A stretch of 64,000 nucleotides of DNA from Lutraria lutraria (Eukaryota; Mollusca; Bivalvia; Venerida; Mactridae), in contig OZ026834.1 in NCBI GenBank assembly GCA_964023205.1, positions 33,084,756 through 33,148,755 on the forward strand. Reading direction: 5' to 3'. Both the position numbers and the translations under genes were made by a program. This document shows positions 23,301-35,300 of the stretch, one piece after another. Positions within the stretch are counted from its first letter, which is position 1. Each line of letters opens with the position of its first letter. The notes beneath the pieces are model-generated. The model was not told where the DNA came from. It did no database searches and saw only the letters and a program-made list of their open reading frames with translations.

Positions 23301-26300
23301 ATTCGTTCTATTTTAACTTGCAATGGAGTTGTCAACATCTAAGGTAGCAATTACACTAAAACATAATTTTCTAAACACTTTAATATAACAATAATCGAAT
23401 TTGAAAGTACCATACCGTATGCTACGATTCGTCATCCTTGTTTAGTACAGTTCAAAGGAGTGAGAATTAAAATATGAAGTCCCACACCCGACACATTTAT
23501 ATTTTGCGTATGTGTTGTTTAGGCCCAGACTAATAACTGTTCAAAGTTTCGTGGTGTCGGTTGGAGGACTTCATAGTACAATATCGATAAATGTACGAGA
23601 TTTCGTATCAGTTTCCGGCAATGTCTGTCTGAATAATTCCTTTCGTTTTAATGATTTCTGGACGATGGAGACCATACATTTCAGAATAAATTGTTCAGTT
23701 TGCACTTACTACATTACTGAAGTTTTGTTCAATAAGAAAATCTCCGACAAATCCCTGTCGAAGACAAATAAAACGTTTATCCGATTAATGTATCCATATC
23801 CGAATCGCTAATAATAAAGGGAGACAAGTCCGCAGCGTTCTTTACTCTACAGCGTCTAGTGATACGGACGGTTATTTGTCGTATGCTCGTTGAACTGGCG
23901 AATATAGAGGATCAAGTAAGTAATTGATGTTTATTCTTTGATATTTTCATGATTCTGAGCCATAGATAGATATGTGTAAGGATAAATCGCACCGTGATCA
24001 CCGTTAATCACCAACTTGACGAAGTCGGTCATTTTGCTGAAATTATACAATAACAAACGCACAATTTATGTGTGTGATTCTAGCCTATGATGTGCGAAGC
24101 ATTAGGTACTGAGGTAGTGTGGTAAATGAATCAGACTGTAATGTGGCTGTGACCCCTTCTCTTGTAAGACTTACGCAAAAATCAACCCCCCCCCCCCCCC
24201 ACCAATTTGAAATTGCTTACAAGGTGTGTAATGATAAAACACAGGCCAAGTTTGATACGCTTTTTGTCTTAAATCTTTGTCAACTTGAGGAAATACTGTC
24301 AACCCCGGCTTCGCCTCGTTTCACAGTATTTCCTCAAGTTGACAATTTTTCTGTCACCTGGTCAGGCATGTACTTCAGGGCTTTTTCCTTCCACAACAGA
24401 GGCCAAAATTTGGTGACAATAACTTGGAAGAAGGTTGTTTTTTTCCCAATTATAGGCAAGAAATTCCCAAAAATACAATGCTATTAAAACTCAGTAGTCT
24501 AACCTTCTCAAAATTTGGCCAAATATCGCGCTTGAATTTCTCAAAATTAGTGGCTAAGGCCCCTTCCCAAGTTTTGGAAAACAGGCCCTGTAATTATATA
24601 ATATTCCACAGTATTTAGTCATTCATGTATAGTATACAGGTGATACTGGATAACGGTGTAGATCTAGCTAAATTTAGAATGGAAATTGAAGAATGAGAAA
24701 TAATCACTGCCATGGACAAGTATTGTAATTTATATGTTCACATCTCCTTAACAAATGCCAGTAGTCAAATGCTCAAAATCTCTTCTAATATAGTGCCCAC
24801 AATCAATAAATATAATGCAGTCGGCTGCCATCTTTCTTTCCTCGAATGATCTAAATAACAATGTACAAAAAAAACCCTCTGAAGGTCACATGGCGTCATA
24901 ACGTAGCAGTGAAGTTATTACGCCTGTTCAAAGTCCAAACAATAATTTCAACACAGAACTATTTTTTAACGGATGTGGCATAAAAATGAGCACCTGCATT
25001 CAAAAATGCAGACGACAGTGAAATAAAGCTAGTTTTTCAGAGAAAAGCTACGCATTTTTATTGAATCATTAGTATTTCATGTATTTTTTAATATAAAATA
25101 AATTTTAATGCATACTTATTCTCAAAATGATGTTTTAACTCGTTGACAATGGTTAGTTATGCATGATGATTGTATATTACGGATATTATTATATACTATA
25201 AGATGCACTGTTATTTGGATAACACCGGTAAACGGGGTATTGACTATACTATCACATTATTGGTCAAAAATAAAAAGGGGTCATGGGTGTTTTTGTCTAT
25301 TTTAATACTTCATGTGACGCACCAGTTATATATATATTAAGGTAAACATTCTTGATAGTTGGTGAACATTAATTGACTGATTGAAAGATGTTTAAACTTA
25401 AATTGTATTATATTTTTGTTTTAGACACTGAGAGGCATCTTCTGAAGGCATGCGACAGTTTATTGAATGGTATCATTATCACTGTTCCTACTGATACCAT
25501 ATATGGTATAGCTGGTTATCACAGAACACAGAGGGTATATGACAGGAGAATTTATGAAATAATGAAAAGAGATTGTAATAAAGTAAAACCTATTGCTATA
25601 AGTGTAGGAAATGTGGAAGACTTCTACAAGTAAGTTTTGTCTTCTGAATGAAATGTTTTTTGTATTTTTATTATGCCCCCTCCATTTTGCATTCCAATGG
25701 CGGTAGGTCATGACGTGACGGTGTAACCCCTGTCTGTCCAAATTTTGGATTACAAGAGATAACGCAAAAGATATATATTTCACGATAATAGCGATACTGT
25801 GGTGTCATAAGAAACAATTTCATAATGTAATATACTGTCTGTCGTGTTTGTGATATTGATAATATGAAAATAATATTGTACTTATTGAATCCTAAAATTC
25901 AATGAAAATCATATTTCTATAACTTTCAATACAGATACTTATTCAGCAAAACATTTTTTTAATTTCAGTGCTGACCAGTAAATGTAGCATCACTTTATGC
26001 AAGAATATTCTTTCAACAAAGATGACAGATGTGTGATAAAGAAGTTTATTTTTTGTCCCATTGGATATCATGATATTGGTAAGATGTTATCTACCCTGGA
26101 GTAGGGTTCTCAATAACAACAGGCTGCAGGCCAATTTAGCCGCTTAGAAATGTGTTTGGGCCGGTTAGGAATCTCAAAAGCTTGTAGAACATTGTTATAA
26201 AATGCCTTAACCCCCCTTGGCAGGCCCGTTAGTCTAGCTATTGGGCCTGTTGGCCACACACTTATTGAGAACCCTGCTGAGTGAGTGGAGTTGATCTTCC

Positions 26301-29300
26301 TGGGTTGTTTGGAACTCATATTAAAAGCGTAGATTATTACTGGTGTACCCCAGCAAGCAAAGTTTAATAAGGTGTATATTTGAGTCACTCATTATGTGGG
26401 GCAGTCCGTCCACAGTGTTGCACATGTTTTGTGTAGCCGACAACTTTCACATTCCTTTGGCGATTGCAATGAAATTTGAATATGTCATCACCATGAAGTA
26501 TAGGTGTGAAAGACCCAATTTCCATGCCTAGTGAAATTGCTCATGGTGAGCTATTGCAATTGCGTAATTTTCGTTATCAGTACACAATTGATTTAAACAA
26601 CATCTCACAGGGCCCTCATTTGACATTTTTTGGAGCCAAAATTCGGGCCCATTCCCCCCCAAAATGATATACTTTTTTCCCAATTTTTATTTAAATACAG
26701 CTATTTTAAGCTTAAAATGTTTATTGCAGGTTATAAGGCAGTTGAAAAAATCCCCTGAAATTCCCTTTTTCCTAGAAATGATGTGAAATTCCCCTACCTG
26801 AGGGCCCCTGCCCATTCCCCTAATGTGCAGCTAGGGTACTGTCTCATTCTCAAACAGTTTGCCAATTTCAATGACACTCTACAATGATGTACTCTAAAAA
26901 AGTGGTCAAAAAATTAAATTTTATTGAAACTTCTGATTGACATAGCAACCAATGGAAAAAACTGTTCAACTCTTCTTGTCCAAAACCATAGAGCCTAGAA
27001 CTTATTTGGTGTGTAGCATTGTGTAATGGAACTTAAAGCCCCATTAGCTTTTTTAAATACAGCAATCAGTCTTCAAGAAAAACTTTTTTAAGCACTGGAC
27101 ATTTGGTCCAGTGAAAATGCAAACTTTACTGGACCAAATGAACTTTTAGTGGACCGAAATGAGAATACACAAAATTCTATATAATTTGGCTGTATGTCAT
27201 ATTTTTGGAAGTTTATTCAAATATTTCATTTTTTTGTTCTGAAAAAAAATGGTAAAATTATCACTGAAAAATTTACTGGACCTTCGGACCACTGACATTT
27301 TCAAATTAACCAGACCTATGGCCATTTTGGTGGCCTCGGTCCAAGGTCTGGTGCTAAATTCGAAGACTGAGCAATACAGAACAATAGATGTAATGACAGT
27401 AAAATATAATAAGTACCGGTATATCTTATTGGCTCTAAAACATATTTACACAATGCCTTTCTTTAGCCCGTCTCATAGAAATGTTGTCAGATGCCTTTTC
27501 TTATTTTTTTGCAATATTATTTAAAAAGAAATACTGTGCTATATCTCTATATGTACTTTGTGATTAAAAAAGAAAATTTTGGAATGTTTTTATTGCAAGT
27601 AAAAGTCAATTTCACTGGTAAGAAATCTTTCTAGGTTAAAAAAGACCTATTTTATTTTTAACATTCAAAATGCTAATGGGGCTTTAACCAACCTTTTTCA
27701 AATTATGGAGCTGGGGTCAAAATTGACACTGCCACTGGGGTCACTTGATTTATATAGGCTAAAAGTATTTAGAAGAATTTATAAAATGTTCTTGTCAGAA
27801 ACTACAATTCCTAGACTTAGATACTTCAGATGTTGCATTTTCTATTGGACTTCTGCAAACCTTTTTCAAATGATGGCCCAGAGTCAAGTTTGCTCCGCCC
27901 TTGTGGTTACTTGATTTATATAGGCTCATATAGGAAAAGCATTCTTTTCCACATGTCAAGGCCTTTTTTCTGTTGAAGGGTTGAGGGGTGAATTTCCCAC
28001 TATTTTTGTAATTCAGTAAAATACTTTGAGGAAATTAGTCACTTCTGTTACAAAGCTCTATTGCCTATATAGAAGGACTTTGAATTGTACTATACTACTA
28101 TATAAAAAAAAATAGAACTTTGGGGTTTCATGAACAATGGAGTGAATATATCAGCCCTGTATGTATTACCATACTTGAACCATACTAACTTATTACAGTG
28201 GGAAAAGGTCATTTGAGGTTATTACCGAATCCTTATGACCAAATCCCTTACTCTGGCGTTAACATGAGAACATAATTATGTCCAAAAGCTATTTTGTCAA
28301 TATCTCTTTACAAAGCCTCCCCGTCAGTACCTTCAGTGCTTTGATTTATGATAAAAATGAATGCAGTATTGTACTGCATGTGTGAAAAAAGTCGCATACT
28401 GGTTATTCATAGTTCTGTAACCACCATTACAGATACCTGTTAATCCCTACTGGTGTTTACACTTCAGGGACTAGAGGTATGCCCACCATTTGTCCTTCTG
28501 TCTGGTCTGTCTTAAAACTTTCTCCTGTGATAACTCAACCACCATAGATATAAGCTAGGTTGAAGAAATTTTGTATGTGATCATATACATAAATATATGG
28601 CATGTTAAGATACTTGTAGTGTATCTACTAGTGCTTTTATACCCAAGCATGGGTAATCTTTTGACTGGACAGGTCCAAATTTTAGAATTTCTCCAACCAG
28701 TCAACGTCAAGGTCCACCGGTAGGGGACTTTTGTGTTATGAACCACAATAGCGACTTGTTCAGTGTTTAGCATTTTATGACATTTTTCTCTACTTTCAGT
28801 GCTAACCAGTAGATAACATTCATCACTTTCTTCAAGAATATTCATTGAATAAATAAAGATAAGTGATAAAAAGGTTGATACAATTTGGTCTTTCCTGGTT
28901 TGTTTGTGACTTGTGTGAGTGGTGGAGCTGTCATGGAAACATTGACTTTATAGTGTGGAGCAGCTTTATGGAAGAAATATTGATAAATGTATACAGTTCA
29001 GACTGGGATATCAACAGTATAACATACCATGTGTCTCTGTAATTAAAATAAATACCCTGTATTTCTTTTCAATTTGCTATGAAACAATTGTAATGTATTG
29101 TGAAACATATTCAACACAGAGATGTTTGACATGGTTGTTCATCTACAGGGTTCTTACATTATGTAGTTGACACGACTTTTAGTTGACTTGTTATTTGGTT
29201 CGCTTTTCTTAAATAGACAATTATACAACCACACATGCAATGTGTAAAGACATTATGAAATGCATGACTTTTGCATTTATTAACAATTAATGAAAACTTG

Positions 29301-32300
29301 TAAATATTCTTTATGCTCTTGTATTACATTGCTTAAGTGTTACATTACTATGTCTATAGTAAAACTGTTGACATATACTTTTGTACACAAGAATTTTCTG
29401 CTTTTGTTACTGTTCATTATATAATGATGAACCAATTTTGACATTCACTATAATGTCTATGATGGTGCGTCTTTGATAGTTACTGTGTTTCTTAAATTGA
29501 TCTGTTCATATCGATATTAATTTTAAAACTATATATATTGTCCATGGAAGTTTTGAACCTTTGTAATAGATCAATGGCTATTACAAATATTATTGTGGCA
29601 ATTTAATTGTCTGTATATTCATGTGTTAATATTTGTTAATGCAATCTACTGATACAGAATAAGTTATCACTTCATTTTTTTACATTTCTGTCATTTTTGT
29701 TTATATTTGTATGTAATGTTACATATCTTAATTTTTTACCCATGACTATTTGGTTTGGTTGCTTTGAATTGCATTTTCCATTACAGCTAAGATGTGTTAC
29801 TAATGAAAAAGTTTTTGCTTGCCCTTCACTTGAAACTTAAATTACTTATTTATTTTTATTCATAACTCTTTGTAAGAAACTGTAATTTTTAGCTCATTCA
29901 TATATGATTATTTGAACAGGTTATGTTCATATGTAGAAGAAGGATTTTTTCTTTATAGCATACATTTGTGATCATATCTTTTGTGGCCAAATCAAAAACA
30001 GTTTTCTTAGTGAATTTATAAAGGAATTTATATACTGAATTCAGGTATGGCTCCAGTAAAATGTATTCTCTGTGCAAAGAAACTAAGAATTCACCAAAGA
30101 AGGCCAGTAAATAAAAGAATTTCTAAATATTTACAGAAATGTTTTCTGCTTGACAGCTCTCATACAGACTTCATATGTGGTAAATGTAGCCGACCAGCGT
30201 ACGATACAACTGAATACCTGAATGTTTATAACCTGTCCTCTAGTAATGCCGTTTTTAAACAGAATACCTTGAATTCTTCATTTAGTCCGCCTTCTGTCCG
30301 CCTTAACTTTGATAGTGTTTCAAGGAGCCATGCATATTGTTTCATTTGCAAAAGGCCAGGTCCAAAACTGATTAATATTCCATTAAAACTAAGAACTGAC
30401 ACTTTTATTCATCATAATGTCTTAATTACTTCTAGCAGTAGATGCTGTCCTGTTCATTTGAATAGCTCTCTTGATCAATTTAATAATGATGTTTATCCAA
30501 ATCTGAAAACAATTGATTTTGCGCTTGTAAACAGAAAAACTATTACAGATTTATTGACTGAAGTGAGACATATTGCTCTAAATTCCACACAACAATGCAT
30601 TTCTTTTGATAATATTGATGCTTTTTCGGACACTGACTTATGCAACCTAACATATCTAAATAAAGAACAATTTCTTGATTTATTTAATTACATGAGACCA
30701 CATTTAAAGAATACCTCAAGTAGATCATCAGTAACTTCACTTGGTTTATTTTTGTTTAAATTAAGGTCTGGAATTTCTAATAAACTATTGTCGACGCTTT
30801 TCAAATTATCCAAATCTAGTATAAGAAGGGCTGTACACAGTGTACGCATTGTTCTCATGTCATCATTTGTACCTTTCAATTTAGGTTTTCAACACATAAA
30901 TAGGGAACAGGTTATCAATGAACATACAAGAACACTTGCACAGTCACTACTTGCTGAAAACAATGAACAGGTTATATTGGTTCTAGATGGCACATATATA
31001 TACATACAAAAAAGTAACAATTTTCATTTTCAAAGAAGGTCTTATAGTTTTCATAAAGGACGACCACTAGTTAAACCTATGGTTATTGTCAGCACATCCG
31101 GTTATTTCATTAGTGTGTTAGGACCTTACTTTGCAGACAGTAAAAATAATGATTCATCAATTCTCAACCACATTTTGTTAAACAACATAGAAGAAATAAA
31201 AACATGGGTTAATCCAAATGATGTCTTTGTGGTTGACAGAGGTTTTCGAGACTCATTGAAACTTCTCGAAGATCTTGGTATTAAGGCTGAAATTCCAGCT
31301 TTTTTGCCTAGGGGACAAAATCAGTTAACAACTGAAGATGCCAACACAAGTAGGCTGGTCACCAAAGTGAGATGGGTAGTTGAGTCAGCCAACTCACGTA
31401 TAAAAAGATGGAAGTATCTGGATCATGTATTGCCTACAAACCAGGTACCATTCATAGGGCATTATGTCAAAATAATATGTGCCATCTCAAATAAGTATTT
31501 CAAAGATTTAAACAACACAAGTAATTGTACAGCTGATGACATGATGGCTAATGTTATGTTGAACCGAGTCAATAAAACTAATGATTTAAAAGAATTTGTT
31601 ATTGAAAATGCTTTGGACAGGAGATGCGTCACTAAATGGATTAACATTGAAGACAATAGTTCTATTGACTTTCCAGTCTTAGATGATCAAACTTTGAGAC
31701 TTTTGACCTTAGGCACATATCAACTTAAATTAAGTTCAAATTATATTCAAGAATACTTAGGTAGTGATTGTGATTTTCAAATGTACTGTGAAAATATTGG
31801 ATTAATAAGAGTAAAACTCCAAAGTAGACACATTTCATCCAAGTCATACTATGTATGGATTCAGTATGATTCTGACCATGTCATTGCCTGGTATTGCAAA
31901 TGTAAAGCCGGAGCAAGGACAGTTGGAACATGTTCTCATGTTGCAGCTGTTCTTTGGTATTTAGGCCAGACAATGTACATGGGCAATGAAAGGTATGGCG
32001 TGAAGGATTGGTCTCAATTTTTACAAGATGCCGCCGCTATTCCTGAATCCATTGATATGTCTGACTCGGATGAAAGTGTTCCTGAAGAGTAGATTTCTGT
32101 ATTTTTAATCCTTTTCAACTAAAAAATTTATGAAGTTTTTAATGTTTTTTTATGTAATACCTGTATTATCATTAAAGTCCATTAGCTTTTTGCTTTAGAA
32201 AAATGTATGCAAAAAACAAGCAATTGCTAATATTATCCCAAGATATCAATTACCGACAAAACAAGCCTTATTTCTTCTTAAAACACTCATTTCGCTGTGA

Positions 32301-35300
32301 ATTTTGCTTTTCTTAACTGGAAATATATTAAGCGTGTGACGTCTCTTCATGACGTGTGCATAACATGACTGCGGAAAACACAGCTGTTCTATAAATAATT
32401 TTTTTCTTAATGATTTTGAAAAAAATACAATAGTGGTTTCGGAAACATTTTTTCTTGCTATAAAGTATGCATAGGAGGAAAACACCCCGGATTCCTCTGT
32501 TATAGGACAAACGGTAACTATTACAACCGATAAATTTATATGCTTATGGGACTTTAACATAGGTACATTTTAATCATCCTCTGTTACTTATTAGGTGTCC
32601 TCTAGTCAGTAAGTCTGTTCTATAAGAATATCAAGATTTTCCTTCTTTAACAAAGTCTATGAACTTCTCAAACTCTCCTAAATGTGGTTTTTCAGAATGT
32701 CATTAACATAGATGGCCTAAGACACTGTTTGTTTGTTTATATTGCGTTTTATGCCCCTTTTCAACAGTCAGAGTCACATGAGGCGGACAGTTCACTTAAG
32801 CATCGTTCCTTGGAAGAACCAGTACTAGACTCCCATCATCCGTAAGCAACTGCCTACTTTCTCACATAAAGAGACATAATCGGTAGCGGGGCTCGAACCC
32901 ACAACACTATCATTGAGAGGCTACAATGATTTTAAGTCAGCAACCTTAACCACTCGAACACGATTCAAAGGCGGGTCTACTAAAACACTTACTTAAGTCA
33001 TTTACAATGCATTTATTATGTAAGGAAATGTTCTTACAAGAATACTTATTTGACAGTTTATGATGTCATGAGTTAGAAAAATATTTTAACAAATAAATAA
33101 GGTTTCCTTCTTTGGTGGATGTACTAATGCTAAAATTGCTACTGATTAATAGTTATGTGTAGTCTTATTCGGGTATATGTACATGTATTTATAAAGTAGT
33201 ATTGACATTTCACCTTTTCCTAACTATAACTACAGTTTCACTCATTATGTCACCTTAGTCATTTGAACATTTATTGTCTCAGTAATATTAATATGCTTCC
33301 AGCCAAAAGTCATGAGTTTTTGTTTTTTGTAAAATAATAAGTATTTAAAAAATAATTCAGAATTTTTACTGACAGCAATGTCGTAATGCAAAACGATAAC
33401 ATTGTACAAACTTGTGTTATTCTGTTTAACATTTGTGCATGATTTTCATGTGTATATCTTCATTCATCAGTGGTAATGGCGAAATACAGGCCTTAAAATT
33501 AGATATGATATAGATATATATATATATGTGTGTGTGCGTGAAATGTAAATATCATTACATTACAAACAGCATAGTAAACTTTTGAATAATAAGCATTTCA
33601 ATGCAAAGTCTGGTTCACATTCCATATGCATTTGTCTGGCTTGATAGACATCATGTTTGCTTTGCATACGCATTATTACATGTAGGTTTTAATTCATGCT
33701 GTTCAATATCATTGTTAACATGCTGATACTATTTGTGTTGCAGTATATATGCTAAATGTTGTATTCTCCATTTGTTGCCAATTGAATGTTGTTGTTAAGA
33801 CATATTTAACAAATGAAAAATCCCAAAACATGACAAATGGAAAAAATAATGTGATAACTTATTCTATATCAGTACAATCACCATGGCAGCTGTCAATCAC
33901 TTGTACTCATGCATCTAAATCAAATTCACTATGATGTTAATTTGATGCATTATTACATATTTGTATTTGTGCAGTTGATAAAAATTGTTTCATTTAACAA
34001 CTGATTGTGATATGTACAATTTCGTTCCTTTGATTGGCAACTGTTGTGATCATTCTTGCTAATTGTATTTGTGTTCATAGCTTGCTTGTATATATATGCT
34101 ATTATTATATGAAATAGAACTTTGTTTATATTATAGATGTAAATTCACAACATACCTGGGCCAATATGTATAAGTTTAGTGTCCAAAGTAGGTCAAGGTC
34201 ACAGGGTCATTTTGTTTAAAAAAAATCCTACATTTCTGTTAAGAAACTGCTACGACCTGTTACCAAGAACCCCCACACATATATTCCGGGTTTTGTGATT
34301 CGATCATTTTTTACGGAATTATGACCCTTTGTTTACTTGTGTGATTGTAACAGCAAAATGCTCTTTCTCAATGAATTTTGATTAAACTTTCATGGAACTA
34401 TTGTTCTCAATGATATCCAAGATTTCATATTCAATTATTTTTGACGGAATTTTGGCACTTTCTTTATTTTGTGCATATGTAATATATACAGAAATACTCT
34501 TGTGCGAAACTCATACATTTCTCAAAGGATAAGTGTCTGCAGAATGAAAACCCGGTTCTGTGACAATGCCTGTCTCTTGTTTGCAGAGTTATTGCCCTTG
34601 CTTACATTTGTTTTTAATTGCTGGCAGAGTTATTACCCTTTGTTTATGTGTATCATTGAACAGGGGCATTGTTTTTCATAAACACATCTTGTTTTATCCA
34701 TATCCAATGTTTTTATTGTTCAATACATATTTTTATGTACAAAAGAAGTCTTAATGTCAATATGTGATGTATTGTTCAATTGATTAATCAACATTTCAAA
34801 GTAGTCAAGGATTGATTACTCATAAGTTTTACATTTAACCTTAATTCTTAAATTAAGTTTTATTCAACCTTAATTAATGTTTCTGAACAGTTTAACCTTC
34901 CTGGTCACAGTCTTGATTTTTCTTTATGCTTATAGGTAAAGTTTTACCACCACTTCTCCACAATGTAAGTTTGAATTAAGACAATTATTTCTGTGATATA
35001 TCTCAACATATCTAACTGTGATAGTTTATTTTAAAACCATATTTATTACACTTAATATGAATTTTATGATAATTGTTAATTTAATGTAACTTGTATGTGT
35101 TTATAAATTATGTGTGTTTTAAAGCCAAAATAAAATCAATTAACCAATCAAAATTCATTATATTTATGCTGTATGCTTCATAATAAAATTTGAGGCTTTT
35201 AATATGCTTGTTATCTTATAATCATCACATCATAAAAAATGGTCACAGTTGTACATTTCTACAATTCTACTGTTACTACAAAAGTTCTTTGTTACATGAA

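Noticed and set aside
32246..32560. 104-codon minus-strand frame
   Set aside because: It falls entirely in the TTAA-flanked miniature element, whose other copy does not keep the frame.
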